From: Candidatus Bacteroides merdavium
Lineage (GTDB): Bacteria; Bacteroidota; Bacteroidia; Bacteroidales; Bacteroidaceae
Length of the DNA: 32,529 nt
Reading direction: 5' to 3'
Assembly: GCA_019116805.1 (NCBI GenBank)
Contig: DXAV01000021.1
Coordinates: forward strand, 1 to 32,529
Shown piece after piece: positions 17,008-26,479 of this stretch. Each line of letters opens with the position of its first letter. The stretch's first letter is position 1. Both the position numbers and the translations under genes were made by a program. The notes under the pieces were generated by a model. The model was not told the origin of the DNA. It made no database searches and saw only the letters and a program-made list of their open reading frames with translations.

Positions 17008-18411
17008 ATGGAAAAACGTAGGCAGATAAGTATTATCGGCATCGTTCTTCTGCTATTGCTGGCCGTTGCAGGCTGCCGGGGAAACCGCACGAGCAATCAC
17101 GCGACGAGCGAAAAGCCTGTGCATGACCTGCAACAAATCAAGGATAGCGGTGAGCTGGTGGTACTCACCCTTTACAGTTCTGCCTCCTACTTCATCTATC
17201 GAGGACAAGACATGGGATTCCAGTACGAACTGAGCGAACAATTTGCCAAGAGCTTGGGCGTAAAACTAAAAGTGAAAGTAGCCCGTAATGTTCGTGACCT
17301 CATTCGAAAACTCCAAGCCGGTGAAGGAGATCTGATAGCCTATACCCTCCCTGTTACTAAGGAATGGAAGGACAGCCTGCTTTACTGCGGTGAGGATGTT
17401 ATCACCCACCAAGTCATCGTACAACGTAACGGAAGACGGGAAAAACCATTGAAAGACGTCACCGAACTCATTGGAAAAGACGTATATGTAAAACCGGGTA
17501 AATACCACGAACGCCTAGTCAACTTGGACAAGGAACTGGGCGGAGGTATCCACATCCATGTGGTTAGAGGTGACAGCGTTAGCAATGAAGATCTCATTGC
17601 GCAAGTAGCCCAAGGGAAAATTCCCTATACGGTGACTGACAATGATATCGCCCGCCTGAACCGTACCTACTACCCGAACCTGAACATTAGCCTGGCTATC
17701 AGCTTCGACCAACGCTCATCGTGGGCCGTCCGTCAGGATTGTCCCCAACTGGCACGCGCCGCCAGTGAGTGGCACCGGGCTAATATGACTTCGCCCGACT
17801 ATACGGCCAGTACAAAACGATATTTTGAAATAAGCAAGGCGACACCTCATACCCCTATTCTTTCTTTACGCGAAGGAAAAATCTCCCATTACGACAATCT
17901 TTTCAAAAAATATGCCAAAGAAATCGGATGGGACTGGCGTCTGCTGGCATCGCTGGCCTATACAGAGTCCAACTTCGACACCACCGCCGTGTCCTGGGCC
18001 GGTGCCCGTGGCCTGATGCAACTGATGCCGTCCACCGCCCGTGCCATGGGTGTACCTGCCGGCAAAGAACAGAACGCTGAAGAAAGCGTGAAAGCCGCCG
18101 TGAAGTACATCGGAATGACAGCTCAAAGCTTCAAACATCTGCCTGAAGAAGAACGGGTGAACTTCGTTCTGGCATCCTATAATTCAGGGATCGGCCACGT
18201 GTTGGATGCCATGGCGCTGGCCGAGAAATACGGAAAGGACAAGAACGTCTGGAGAGACAATGTTGAGAAATACATCCTGCTAAAGGCCAATGAAGAATAC
18301 TTCACCGACCCCGTCTGCAAGTATGGCTACTTCCGCGGCACAGAGACTTACAACTTCGTACGGGAAATTACCGAACGATTTGAACTATATAAAAAGAAGA
18401 TAAAAAAGTAA
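17008..18411 (+). CDS. mltF: MltF-like membrane-bound lytic murein transglycosylase
   Basis: A 467-residue lipoprotein with a lipobox (LAVAGC, Cys23). An N-terminal periplasmic solute-binding-like domain (SBP family 3, about 45-280) is followed by a C-terminal SLT/lysozyme-like transglycosylase domain (about 295-450). The SLT catalytic Glu is Glu320 in AYTESNFD, followed by GARGLMQLMPSTARAMG and FVLASYNSGIGHVLDA. This is the MltF architecture; it cleaves peptidoglycan to 1,6-anhydromuropeptides and the SBP3 domain may regulate activity through bound muropeptides. It directly follows udk and faces metH, whose stop is 18 bases away. Confidence 0.9.
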   Translation: MEKRRQISIIGIVLLLLLAVAGCRGNRTSNHATSEKPVHDLQQIKDSGELVVLTLYSSASYFIYRGQDMGFQYELSEQFAKSLGVKLKVKVARNVRDLIRKLQAGEGDLIAYTLPVTKEWKDSLLYCGEDVITHQVIVQRNGRREKPLKDVTELIGKDVYVKPGKYHERLVNLDKELGGGIHIHVVRGDSVSNEDLIAQVAQGKIPYTVTDNDIARLNRTYYPNLNISLAISFDQRSSWAVRQDCPQLARAASEWHRANMTSPDYTASTKRYFEISKATPHTPILSLREGKISHYDNLFKKYAKEIGWDWRLLASLAYTESNFDTTAVSWAGARGLMQLMPSTARAMGVPAGKEQNAEESVKAAVKYIGMTAQSFKHLPEEERVNFVLASYNSGIGHVLDAMALAEKYGKDKNVWRDNVEKYILLKANEEYFTDPVCKYGYFRGTETYNFVREITERFELYKKKIKK

Positions 18412-18459
18412 AGAACCGAACAAGCCTTTTTATCCCCCAAACAAATCAAGCCGGTTCTT
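18411..18459 (-). terminator. possible metH terminator overlapping its 3' end
   Basis: Minus-strand AAGAACCG (18452-18459, inside the metH C-terminal codons) pairs with CGGTTCTT (18411-18418), and TACTTTTTTA follows. The 33-base loop is long, so the call is weak. Confidence 0.3.
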
Positions 18460-21183
18460 GCGCGCCTCCTCCAAGGGGACGGTCTTCACCTGACGATCCT
18501 CATTACGGGCCAGCAAAGCCTTATACGATTCATCCAGTTCATGAACAAAAGCCTCCTTCTGACGAGGGTTCATCAGACGGGCAGCTACAGCAGCATTCTG
18601 CGAAGCATCTTTCAGATGAACTACCGGAGCGTGATAGACAGGAGCAATTTTCAAGGCCGTGTGCAGGGCCGAGGTCGTAGCACCACCAATCAACAGAGGA
18701 ATATCCAATCCGGCCTTCTCCAATTCTGCCGCTACATGTACCATCTCATCGAGTGAAGGAGTAATCAAACCGCTCAAACCTATCATATCCACTTTTTCAT
18801 CAATGGCGCGCTGAACAATAGTCTCAGCAGGTACCATCACACCCAAGTCAATGACTTCATAACCATTACAAGCCATCACTACAGATACAATATTCTTTCC
18901 GATATCGTGAACATCCCCCTTCACCGTGGCCAGCAACACGCGCCCGGCTGAAGCCATGCCTTCAGTTTTTTCAGCCTCAATGGCCGGCTGCAGAATGGCC
19001 ACAGCTTTCTTCATGGTACGGGCAGTCTTTACTACCTGAGGAAGGAACATCTTGCCTGCCCCAAAGAGATCACCTACATGGTTCATACCAGCCATCAATG
19101 GACCTTCAATAATGTCCACAGCCTTGGGATATTGTTTCAAAGCCTCGGCCAAATCTTCTTCCAGGTAATCAGCAATACCTTTGGTCAGCGCATGAGTCAG
19201 TCGTTCCTCCAGCGTGCCAGTCCTCCATGCCAAATGGGCCGATGAAGAAAGAAAAGTACCGGCTGTTTTCTCCGCCTCCTTTTCTGCCTTCAAGCGTTCA
19301 GCAACCTCAATAAGACGCTCAGCAGCATCGGGACGACGGTTCAGCACTACGTCTTCAATACGTTCCAGCACGTCGGCAGGAATGTCGGTATAGAGTACGG
19401 AAGAAGCCGGATTGACAATCCCCATATCCATACCTTCACGAATGGCGTGGTAAAGAAAAACAGCGTGCATAGCCTCGCGAATGTAGTTATTGCCACGGAA
19501 AGAAAAAGACAGATTGCTCACTCCACCGCTGACATGAGCACCAGGCAAATTGCGTCGTATCCAACCAGTGGTACGGATAAAATCAACGGCATAATTGTTA
19601 TGTTCTTCCATGCCGGTAGCCACAGCCAACACATTGGGGTCAAAGATGATATCCGACGGACGAAAACCCACTTCATTGACCAACAAGTGATAGGCACGCT
19701 GGCAAACAGCAATACGGCGCTCGTACGTATCGGCCTGTCCCTGTTCGTCGAAAGCCATCACCACCACGGCGGCACCCAAACGATGCACCAGACGGGCATG
19801 ATCCAAGAACTTGGCCTCTCCCTCCTTGAGTGAAATGGAGTTAACAATGGCCTTGCCCTGCACACACTTCAGTCCGGCCACAATGACATTCCATTTTGAA
19901 GAGTCAATCATCACCGGCACTCGGGCAATCTCAGGTTCAGAAGCTATCAGGTTGAGAAAGGTCATCATCTCTTTTTGGGCGTCAAGCAGACCGTCGTCCA
20001 TGTTGATATCAATGACCTGCGCGCCGTCTTCTACCTGTCGGCGAGCGATACTGAGGGCTTCCTCATAGTTCTTTTCATTGATCAGCCGCAGGAACTTACG
20101 CGAACCGGCAACGTTGCATCGCTCGCCCACATTGACAAAGTTGTTTTCAGGCTTCACCTCCAGTAGTTCAAGGCCAGAAAGCCAAAGTTTCTCCGGTACA
20201 GGAACCGGTATATGAGGAGTCGCACCTTCTACCAAAGCAGGGAAACGAGCGATGTATTCTTCAGTCGTACCGCAGCAACCGCCGATGATGTTGACCAGCC
20301 CCTCACGCACATATTCGCCCACCTCACGGGCCATGTCATCGGGCGTCTGATCGTACTGTCCCAAGCTGTTGGGCAGTCCGGCGTTGGGATAAGCACTAAT
20401 ATAATAGGGAGCGTGGGCAGCCAGCTGCTCCAGAAAAGGCTTCAGTTGGCGAGCACCGAACGAACAATTCAAACCCACAGAGAAAATGTCGGCATGTTGT
20501 ACAGAGGCTAGAAAAGCATCCAATGTCTGCCCAGATAGGGTTCGTCCACCCGTATCAGACACTGTGACAGATAGCATCAGAGGCACACGACGACCTACAT
20601 TCCCCATTGCTTGCTCTGCTGCATAAAGAGCTGCCTTGGCATTGAGAGTATCAAAAATAGTTTCTATCAACAATGCATCTACCCCACCTTCCAGAAGGGC
20701 TTTCATTTGCTCGCAATAAGCATCGGCCAAAACATCAAAAGTCAAAGCACGATAAGCAGGATTGCTTACGTCAGGACTCATGGAGCATGTTTTGTTGGTG
20801 GGTCCCACAGAACCGGCTACAAAACGAGGCTTTTCTGCCGTCGAGAAGGCATCGGCAGCCTGACGGGCCAAACGGGCGGCGGCCAGATTAATGTCGCGGA
20901 CACAATGCTCCACATGATAATCCGCCTGGCTGATGCGTGTAGCATTGAAAGAATTGGTTTCGATGATATCAGCACCGGCAGCAAGATATTTGCGGTGGAT
21001 GTCCGACACGACATCAGGACGAGCAAGGCACAACAAATCGTTGTTTCCTTTCATTTGCCCTGGGATATTTCTAAAACGTTCACCGCGGAAATCGGACTCT
21101 GTCAAGTTGTATTGTTGTATCATGGTGCCCATTGCACCATCCAAAATAAGAATGCGTCGGAGCACCTGCTCTTGCAAGGTCAT
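18430..21183 (-). CDS. metH: cobalamin-dependent methionine synthase lacking the activation domain
   Basis: A 917-residue MetH that transfers a methyl group from methyltetrahydrofolate to homocysteine through B12. In order: homocysteine-binding domain (about 1-310; [11 protein letters not shown] and the zinc ligand motif [12 protein letters not shown]), pterin-binding domain (about 345-610; [35 protein letters not shown]), helical cap (about 640-730) and Rossmann B12-binding domain with the cobalt-ligand motif DVHDIGKNI near residue 757. The protein ends shortly after this, so the roughly 300-residue AdoMet-binding reactivation domain of full-length MetH (about 1,200 residues) is absent; a separate activation protein elsewhere would be needed. 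It lies 111 bases downstream of smpB. No cobalamin riboswitch was recognised upstream. Confidence 0.95.
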   Translation of the reverse strand: MTLQEQVLRRILILDGAMGTMIQQYNLTESDFRGERFRNIPGQMKGNNDLLCLARPDVVSDIHRKYLAAGADIIETNSFNATRISQADYHVEHCVRDINLAAARLARQAADAFSTAEKPRFVAGSVGPTNKTCSMSPDVSNPAYRALTFDVLADAYCEQMKALLEGGVDALLIETIFDTLNAKAALYAAEQAMGNVGRRVPLMLSVTVSDTGGRTLSGQTLDAFLASVQHADIFSVGLNCSFGARQLKPFLEQLAAHAPYYISAYPNAGLPNSLGQYDQTPDDMAREVGEYVREGLVNIIGGCCGTTEEYIARFPALVEGATPHIPVPVPEKLWLSGLELLEVKPENNFVNVGERCNVAGSRKFLRLINEKNYEEALSIARRQVEDGAQVIDINMDDGLLDAQKEMMTFLNLIASEPEIARVPVMIDSSKWNVIVAGLKCVQGKAIVNSISLKEGEAKFLDHARLVHRLGAAVVVMAFDEQGQADTYERRIAVCQRAYHLLVNEVGFRPSDIIFDPNVLAVATGMEEHNNYAVDFIRTTGWIRRNLPGAHVSGGVSNLSFSFRGNNYIREAMHAVFLYHAIREGMDMGIVNPASSVLYTDIPADVLERIEDVVLNRRPDAAERLIEVAERLKAEKEAEKTAGTFLSSSAHLAWRTGTLEERLTHALTKGIADYLEEDLAEALKQYPKAVDIIEGPLMAGMNHVGDLFGAGKMFLPQVVKTARTMKKAVAILQPAIEAEKTEGMASAGRVLLATVKGDVHDIGKNIVSVVMACNGYEVIDLGVMVPAETIVQRAIDEKVDMIGLSGLITPSLDEMVHVAAELEKAGLDIPLLIGGATTSALHTALKIAPVYHAPVVHLKDASQNAAVAARLMNPRQKEAFVHELDESYKALLARNEDRQVKTVPLEEARKNRLDLFGG

Positions 21184-21294
21184 AGTCTCTGTTTTTTTGA
21201 GTTGGTGAGTTTTTTAATTGAAGGAGACAAAGAAACAAACTGAAACGGATACGAGGCTTTGTGGATTGAGAGTTTTTATATTCGTCAACCCAAA

Positions 21295-21747
21295 CTATCG
21301 TTTGAACATGCGGTCCATATCACGCTTATCAGCCTTCTCTTTCAGCGCTTCACGTTTATCGTATTGTTTTTTACCTTTGGCCAAAGCCACTACGAGCTTG
21401 GCCAGCCCTTTTTCGTTGATAAAAAGACGGACAGGCACAATAGTAAAGCCGGGATCCTTGGACGTACGCTCCAGTTTTTCCAGCTCCTTACGGGTCAGCA
21501 ATAATTTACGCTCACGACGAGCGTTGTGATTATTGTACGAACCATAAAAATATTCAGCCACATGCATGTTCTTCACCCATAGTTCACCATTGGCAAAATA
21601 ACAGAAAGTATCCACCAGACTGGCTTTTCCCTGACGGATGGATTTGATTTCCGTGCCTGTCAACACAATGCCAGCCGTGTAAGTGTCTATCAGCTCGTAA
21701 TCGAATGTCGCACGTTTATTCTTTATATTTACAGGAGCCTGCTTCAT
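21295..21747 (-). CDS. smpB: SsrA-binding protein SmpB
   Basis: A 150-residue RNA-binding protein that works with tmRNA to rescue stalled ribosomes. Family signatures are [53 protein letters not shown], the Arg-rich [19 protein letters not shown], and the basic C-terminal tail [27 protein letters not shown] that enters the mRNA path of the ribosome. The length is normal. It lies 31 bases downstream of the Yip1-family gene. No tmRNA gene is visible in the window. Confidence 0.97.
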   Translation of the reverse strand: MKQAPVNIKNKRATFDYELIDTYTAGIVLTGTEIKSIRQGKASLVDTFCYFANGELWVKNMHVAEYFYGSYNNHNARRERKLLLTRKELEKLERTSKDPGFTIVPVRLFINEKGLAKLVVALAKGKKQYDKREALKEKADKRDMDRMFKR

Positions 21748-21778
21748 TTCAACAATGGATAATATTTAGATAATGAAA

Positions 21779-22354
21779 TTAGTTAAGTACGATTGTCAGT
21801 TTATTGAAAGCCCATTCTATCAGCATCGGACAGACAATCAGCAAGACGGATGCCAACAACGTGAAACGCAAACGATTAGCCTCCGTTACCTGAAGCAGCC
21901 TCACACAACCCTCCCAAATGACATAGACTGTATAGAACTGCAACAGCATGGCTATAATTTGAAAATCGGGCAATATACCCAGCACAATCCGGAGCAAGAA
22001 AATCACTACCATCGCATAGCCTGCAAACTGCTGAACCCGCGGCAAATTATCTGCCATACAAAAGAAACGGACAGCACCCAAGTTGATGAGATATGCCGCC
22101 AGAAAATACCCACCAAACAAAGCCACCGCCACAGCACAACATTTCGTCATGGCATATTGGAAACTTTGTGGTCCACTCCACCCCAATGCAAGCAATGAAC
22201 CGATGAAGACAGACAACCCGCATAAACCAATCATAGGATAGACAAAAGCCGTGAAGACTTTACGCCTATCCTCTTCCAAACGAATTTCCTCCCAAGCTTG
22301 CGCCGGGGAGGAAATCAGTCTCAGGGTTATATTGAGAAGTTCTTTATAATTCAA
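21779..22354 (-). CDS. Yip1-family integral membrane protein
   Basis: A 191-residue protein with about five hydrophobic helices after a short cytoplasmic N terminus (MNYKELLNITLRLISSPAQAWEEI, the usual opening of bacterial Yip1 proteins, in which a Pro-x-x-Aromatic helix precedes the first membrane segment). The function of bacterial Yip1 proteins is not established. It follows the NigD-like gene by 2 bases and precedes smpB by 31, so it sits in a probable operon with both. Confidence 0.8.
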   Translation of the reverse strand: MNYKELLNITLRLISSPAQAWEEIRLEEDRRKVFTAFVYPMIGLCGLSVFIGSLLALGWSGPQSFQYAMTKCCAVAVALFGGYFLAAYLINLGAVRFFCMADNLPRVQQFAGYAMVVIFLLRIVLGILPDFQIIAMLLQFYTVYVIWEGCVRLLQVTEANRLRFTLLASVLLIVCPMLIEWAFNKLTIVLN

Positions 22355-22356
22355 TG

Positions 22357-23187
22357 TCAGTCATTATTAATGGTATAATCCGTACGGTTGGAAGGCATTG
22401 CACCAGTAGAGCTGATATCCTCATACAAAGACAATTTTATCTTAGCAGGTTTGTTTCCTGTGATATACTCAAAATCAGCCAACGCATTTTCTACATGGAA
22501 GCAATACCAATTCGGATAAATGGCATTCTTTCCCTCATCATCACCTTTATCATGGCAGAGGTAAAATTTCAGTTCAGTAGAACTTTCTGTTATTTCATCG
22601 TATGCATAAACCAAACGGATCTTATGTTTCTTGAATTCGTCCTCTCCATTCGTCAAGAGCCACTGAAGATACATGTAGAGCATGGTATCGTTCCCATAAA
22701 AATCAAACTTTATCGAATTATCCGCATTGCCAGACAAGCTCGATATTGCAAGGGGAGCGGTCTCATATCCACTTTCTTCAAACTCAGCAACAGTTTCCAG
22801 TCTTTCAGCATATTCTGTAGGAGCGTCCTGAAAACCTACCAATTCTATTTCATAGGTTTGAGGGGTCGTTGCATTATAATCCGGAGGTGTTACTTGATTG
22901 CCATTCTCATCCACAGTCCATTTAAAGTAAATAAAGCACATCTCGATATCAGACAAACTGGCACCAGCACTCACGAGCTTAGAGACTGAAGATGCACTGG
23001 CTTTATACGTATTTCCCCCTGCATCCTGAAAAATTGCTCCTCCATATAAGCTACTGGAAGAAACCACTTTAGCCAGGAAATATCCATCATACAAGGATTC
23101 TCCGCCTTCCGAGTTCAAACAAGAAGTCATCATTACGCCCATCATCAGCGTCAGGGCGGCCACCATCAAAGTTTTAATCTGTTTCAT
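22357..23187 (-). CDS. NigD-like lipoprotein
   Basis: A 276-residue exported protein with a lipobox (MMTSC, Cys23) followed by Asn-Ser-Glu-Gly-Gly-Glu, consistent with surface lipoprotein export in Bacteroidetes. After it come SLYDGYFLAKVVSSSSLYGGAIFQDAGGNTYKA, a small beta domain like the N-terminal domain of NigD-type proteins, and a C-terminal beta-rich domain with many Tyr and Asp residues (IEMCFIYFKWTVDENGNQ, IYPNWYCFHVENALADFEY). Function is unknown; NigD is linked to a bacteriocin locus in Prevotella nigrescens, but most relatives occur without one, as here. It is first in a probable operon with the Yip1-family gene. Confidence 0.62.
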   Translation of the reverse strand: MKQIKTLMVAALTLMMGVMMTSCLNSEGGESLYDGYFLAKVVSSSSLYGGAIFQDAGGNTYKASASSVSKLVSAGASLSDIEMCFIYFKWTVDENGNQVTPPDYNATTPQTYEIELVGFQDAPTEYAERLETVAEFEESGYETAPLAISSLSGNADNSIKFDFYGNDTMLYMYLQWLLTNGEDEFKKHKIRLVYAYDEITESSTELKFYLCHDKGDDEGKNAIYPNWYCFHVENALADFEYITGNKPAKIKLSLYEDISSTGAMPSNRTDYTINND

Positions 23188-23213
23188 TTTTTAATTGTTG
23201 ATATTAAGTTTTG

Positions 23214-23221
23214 CAAAATTA
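23214..23221 (-). promoter_or_regulatory. -7 box of the NigD-like gene
   Basis: Minus-strand TAATTTTG matches TAnnTTTG 26 bases upstream of the start codon. No TTTG is found at the usual -33 distance. Confidence 0.5.
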
Positions 23222-23335
23222 GACATAATGGGGCGAGTAGCCTACTACCCACCGTGTTTTTTCATTGTTTTTAAGACAAAAATGCGAAGTAAGCTCATAT
23301 ACTGCACCAGTCATTCCTTTTTAACATTTATTATT

Positions 23336-23836
23336 TCAAGAAACAATCCGTGCAAATAAATCAAGATGCTCGTCCACATATTCGGCCACTTGGGCCGTAA
23401 ACATTTCCTCTTTTTCCAGAAACTCATCCTCCAAGTCATCGAAAGCCTCGTATTGCTCGTACATGGCCATAAATTCCTCATCGGTACGTTCCCGCTCCAA
23501 ATCAGCACGGTGCGCATCATAAATCTTCTTAGCTGCATAGATCAACTTGCTCAGTTCGCCTATTCCCCAAAGACGCATGGACTTGGCAAAAGGATTATCG
23601 AAGATATACCCTCCGTAACCATTCTGAACAAGCTGACAGAAACCACCCTCCATCACTTCGTTACGAAAGTACACATAAGCCAGCAGGCTATGCTGTTCGC
23701 CTGTCAACAACGCCATGTTTTCCGCCGTGAGCCCTCCTCCCAAGGCATTCAAATAAGCATCGGTAAACACTTTGATGAAAGCATCCATACCTTCGCCTGC
23801 CGCCTGCTGCAACATTTCGTCCTTTACTTCTATCAT
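23336..23836 (-). CDS. DUF4375 (DMP19-like) protein
   Basis: A 166-residue acidic, soluble, mostly helical protein. The central block LLAYVYFRNEVMEGGFCQLVQNGYGGYIFDNPFAKSMRLWG is the DUF4375 core (GGF-x-Q-hydrophobic-x-N-G), the family that includes the DNA-mimic protein DMP19 of Neisseria. The C-terminal third is very rich in Glu and Asp (ERERTDEEFMAMYEQYEAFDDLEDEFLEKEE), consistent with DNA mimicry, although that activity is known only for a few relatives. It appears to be a single gene, divergent from the pectate lyase. Confidence 0.75.
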   Translation of the reverse strand: MIEVKDEMLQQAAGEGMDAFIKVFTDAYLNALGGGLTAENMALLTGEQHSLLAYVYFRNEVMEGGFCQLVQNGYGGYIFDNPFAKSMRLWGIGELSKLIYAAKKIYDAHRADLERERTDEEFMAMYEQYEAFDDLEDEFLEKEEMFTAQVAEYVDEHLDLFARIVS

Positions 23837-23864
23837 AACTTCTATCGTGTATCTAAATCGGGTA

Positions 23865-23896
23865 CAAAGCTATAAAATAAAAGAAAAAGAACGAAA
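23865..23896 (-). promoter_or_regulatory. promoter of the DUF4375 gene
   Basis: Minus-strand TTTC (23893-23896, one mismatch to TTTG), 20 bases, then TAGCTTTG (23865-23872). The transcript would start about 20 bases before the ATG. Confidence 0.55.
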
Positions 23897-23945
23897 CTTC
23901 CACATAGAAAAAGAAAATCTACACCTCCCCCAGCCGACAATTCCC

Positions 23946-23953
23946 TATTTTTG
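23946..23953 (+). promoter_or_regulatory. -7 box of the pectate lyase gene
   Basis: TATTTTTG matches TAnnTTTG 39 bases upstream of the chosen ATG at 23993. It also shows that the earlier in-frame ATG at 23951 lies inside the promoter. No clear -33 element was seen. Confidence 0.5.
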
Positions 23954-23992
23954 CCAACAATTAATCAACTAAAAAAACATCCATCTGAAATC

Positions 23993-25555
23993 ATGAAAAA
24001 TCTGTTTTTCCAAGCAGGGTTGTTCCTGCTATTTCTGACAAGTGCCTGTCAGGCACCGGCAAGCACGACCGAAGAACCTGTACCTCCCGTCACTGCCCCC
24101 GACGATACTCCTACAGATACTCCAGACGAACCTGCCCCCTCTGCCCCCGCCTTCCCTGGTGCCGAAGGTTTCGCACGCAATACTACGACAGGTGGACGTG
24201 GTGGTACCGTTTACCACGTCACCAATCTAAACGACAGCGGTACTGGGTCGCTCAGAAACGGCCTGGCCATGTCAGGACCACGTATCATCGTCTTTGACGT
24301 ATCAGGTATCATTGAGCTGCAGAAGACACTCGAAATAAAGAACGGAGACGTCACTGTAGCCGGCCAAACCGCTCCTGGCGACGGTATCTGCCTAAAAAAC
24401 TACTCATTTGTCGTGAAAGCCGACAACGTCATCATCCGTTTCATCCGAAGCCGCATGGGCGACGAATTGAAAACAGAAGACGATGCCATGTGGGGACGCA
24501 ACCAGCAGAACGTCATCATCGACCACTGCAGCATGAGCTGGAGTACGGACGAATGTTCTTCTTTCTATGGCAATAAAAACTTCACCATGCAATGGTGTAT
24601 CCTGAGTGAGAGCCTCACCAACTCCGTCCACGGTAAGGGAAGCCACGGCTATGGAGGTATTTGGGGAGGCGAAGGTGCCAGTTTCCACCACAACCTCATG
24701 GCCCATCACAAAAGCCGTACACCACGCCTCTGCGGAAGCCGCTTCTCAGGACGCCCCGACGACGAACTGGTGGATCTGCGCAACAACGTGTTCTATAACT
24801 GGGGACCCACCAACGGTGGCTATGCCGGCGAGGGAGGACGCTACAACTTCATCAACAACTACTATAAACCAGGTCCATCGACCATCACGAAAAAAGGGCT
24901 GGTCAACCGCATCTTCGCACCCAACGCCGACGATGGCACACAGAAAAATCAGGCTGGTATTTGGGGAACATTTTATCTGAGCGGAAATCTGTTCGACAAC
25001 CAACTGGTACCCTCCAACTATCAAACACTGATTGATGCCGTCAATCGTGACAATGCCGAGGGACTTCATCCCGACACCAAGAACGGATACCCCTTGCCCG
25101 ATGGGGGGAAAAGCGATATCATCAGCCAGACAGCCTATGAAGTAGAGCCGACAGGTACTCACACTGCTTCTGACGCCTACGACAAAGTGCTGGCCTATGC
25201 CGGTGCCAGCCTGAAGCGCGATGCCGTGGACAAACGCATCATTGACGATGTAAAAAACGGCACTTATGAATACGAAGGCAGCAACGGAAGTACAAACGGC
25301 CTGATAGATTCACAAACCGATGCCGGTGGATGGCCCGCCTACAACAGTATAGAAAAGCCTCAGGATACCGACAACGATGGAATACCCGACGCATGGGCCT
25401 CCCAAAACCTGCCAACGGGGAAAACCTATAAGGACATCGACCCGACCAGCGGTTACTGCTATCTGGAACTTTACATCAACAGCTTGGTTGAAGACATCAT
25501 GAAAGCCGGTGCGTCAAACGGAGCAGATTCCCCCTGCATATCCGATTTCCAATAA
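23993..25555 (+). CDS. pectate lyase-like polysaccharide lyase lipoprotein (PL1 type)
   Basis: A 520-residue secreted lipoprotein. The start at 23993 gives a clean signal peptide with lipobox LTSAC, then a Thr/Pro/Asp linker ([28 protein letters not shown] form), then a right-handed beta-helix lyase domain (about 50-400): [90 protein letters not shown]. The C terminus has a calcium-binding-like [11 protein letters not shown] segment seen in Bacteroides lyases. It probably cleaves polygalacturonate. No SusC/SusD pair or regulator is adjacent, so it is an isolated lyase rather than part of a visible utilisation locus. Confidence 0.88.
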   Translation: MKNLFFQAGLFLLFLTSACQAPASTTEEPVPPVTAPDDTPTDTPDEPAPSAPAFPGAEGFARNTTTGGRGGTVYHVTNLNDSGTGSLRNGLAMSGPRIIVFDVSGIIELQKTLEIKNGDVTVAGQTAPGDGICLKNYSFVVKADNVIIRFIRSRMGDELKTEDDAMWGRNQQNVIIDHCSMSWSTDECSSFYGNKNFTMQWCILSESLTNSVHGKGSHGYGGIWGGEGASFHHNLMAHHKSRTPRLCGSRFSGRPDDELVDLRNNVFYNWGPTNGGYAGEGGRYNFINNYYKPGPSTITKKGLVNRIFAPNADDGTQKNQAGIWGTFYLSGNLFDNQLVPSNYQTLIDAVNRDNAEGLHPDTKNGYPLPDGGKSDIISQTAYEVEPTGTHTASDAYDKVLAYAGASLKRDAVDKRIIDDVKNGTYEYEGSNGSTNGLIDSQTDAGGWPAYNSIEKPQDTDNDGIPDAWASQNLPTGKTYKDIDPTSGYCYLELYINSLVEDIMKAGASNGADSPCISDFQ

Positions 25556-25595
25556 ATATAAGTCGAAGAAGAAACTTCTGGTAAAACGCAGACAG

Positions 25596-25617
25596 ATTGC
25601 AAAGTCCACTTTGCAAT
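25596..25617. repeat. isolated palindrome ATTGCAAAGT-CC-ACTTTGCAAT
   Basis: Perfect 10+10 base inverted repeat with a two-base centre, 40 bases after the pectate lyase stop. No T-run follows directly (ACGTAAACAC does), so it is not a standard terminator. Its core AAAGTCCACTTT resembles AAAGTGCCACTTT of the array at 11550, and the sequence after it (ATACG) matches the array unit ends (GCACG). It could be a single relic unit of that repeat family. Confidence 0.7.
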
Positions 25618-25672
25618 ACGTAAACACAGATTCTTCCATTACTTATTTTTAATAAAAAAGTCAAATTGAACG

Positions 25673-25704
25673 GTTGGCAGGATAAAAGAAAACGGTTAAC
25701 TTTG
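25673..25704 (+). promoter_or_regulatory. promoter of the NifU-like / GGGtGRT operon
   Basis: GTTG (25673-25676, one mismatch to TTTG), 20 bases, then TAACTTTG (25697-25704). The predicted leader is about 55 bases. Confidence 0.65.
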
Positions 25705-25765
25705 CCTCAGTTTTACGAAGTGGAACTACGTTTTTTTAATTATAACTAACTAAAAAGAGCTAATT

Positions 25766-26467
25766 ATGACTTATTCACACGAAGTGGAACACATGTGTGT
25801 TGTAAAGAAAGGTCCTAACCACGGACCGGCTCCTATTCCCGAAGAAGGTAAATGGGTAAAAGCTAAAGAAATCGTTGACATCTCTGGTCTGACGCACGGT
25901 ATTGGTTGGTGTGCTCCCCAGCAAGGTGCTTGTAAATTAACCCTCAACGTAAAGGAAGGCGTTATCCAGGAAGCTCTGGTAGAAACCATCGGTTGCTCCG
26001 GTATGACTCACTCTGCTGCTATGGCTTCTGAAATCCTCCCGGGCAAGACAATCCTCGAAGCCCTGAACACCGACCTTGTTTGCGACGCCATCAACACGGC
26101 CATGCGTGAACTCTTCCTGCAAATTGTTTACGGACGTACTCAGTCTGCTTTCTCAGAAGGCGGTCTGATGATCGGTGCCGGTCTGGAAGACTTGGGTAAA
26201 GGTCTGCGTAGCCAGGTAGGTACGCTGTACGGAACTTTGGCTAAGGGTACTCGTTACCTGGAAATGGCTGAAGGCTATATCAAGACTATCGCCCTGGACA
26301 AGGACGATCAGGTTTGCGGCTATGAATTCGTTCACCTGGGCAAGTTCATGGACGAAATCAAGAAGGGCACAGATGCCAACGAAGCTCTGAAGAAGGTAAC
26401 CGGTACTTACGGACGCTTCAGCAAAGAGGCCGGTGCAGTTAAATACACTGACCCACGTAAAGAATAA
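25766..26467 (+). CDS. NifU/IscU-like iron-sulfur scaffold-type protein
   Basis: A 233-residue protein whose block VIQEALVETIGCSGMTHSAAMASEILPGKTILEAL follows the NifU/IscU N-terminal pattern (a Cys in a G-C-x(5)-A-x-S-type helix, then a GKT turn). Other Cys occur in HMCVVKK, IGWCAPQQGACKL, LVCDAIN and QVCGYEF, enough for metal or cluster binding. It is longer than classical IscU (about 130), with extra N- and C-terminal segments. It precedes the GGGtGRT gene by 12 bases, a pairing I recognise from other anaerobes; the function is not established. Codons are strongly biased (GGT, AAG, CTG, CGT, GAA), as in highly expressed genes. The ORF start at 25766 fits the promoter. Confidence 0.75.
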   Translation: MTYSHEVEHMCVVKKGPNHGPAPIPEEGKWVKAKEIVDISGLTHGIGWCAPQQGACKLTLNVKEGVIQEALVETIGCSGMTHSAAMASEILPGKTILEALNTDLVCDAINTAMRELFLQIVYGRTQSAFSEGGLMIGAGLEDLGKGLRSQVGTLYGTLAKGTRYLEMAEGYIKTIALDKDDQVCGYEFVHLGKFMDEIKKGTDANEALKKVTGTYGRFSKEAGAVKYTDPRKE

Positions 26468-26472
26468 GGAGG
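26466..26472 (+). promoter_or_regulatory. strong Shine-Dalgarno AAGGAGG before the GGGtGRT gene
   Basis: AAGGAGG overlaps the last base of the upstream stop codon region and lies 7 bases before the ATG at 26480. A perfect anti-16S match is unusual in Bacteroidetes, where start sites are mostly A-rich and lack SD motifs; the other genes here do not show one this strong. Confidence 0.7.
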
Positions 26473-26479
26473 AAGGAAT

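Noticed and set aside
21184..21294. Cobalamin riboswitch upstream of metH
   Set aside because: The 111-base gap is too short for the element and I found no B12-box-like segment.
23951..23992. Upstream start for the pectate lyase
   Set aside because: It lies in the promoter and would put polar residues before an otherwise ideal lipoprotein signal peptide.
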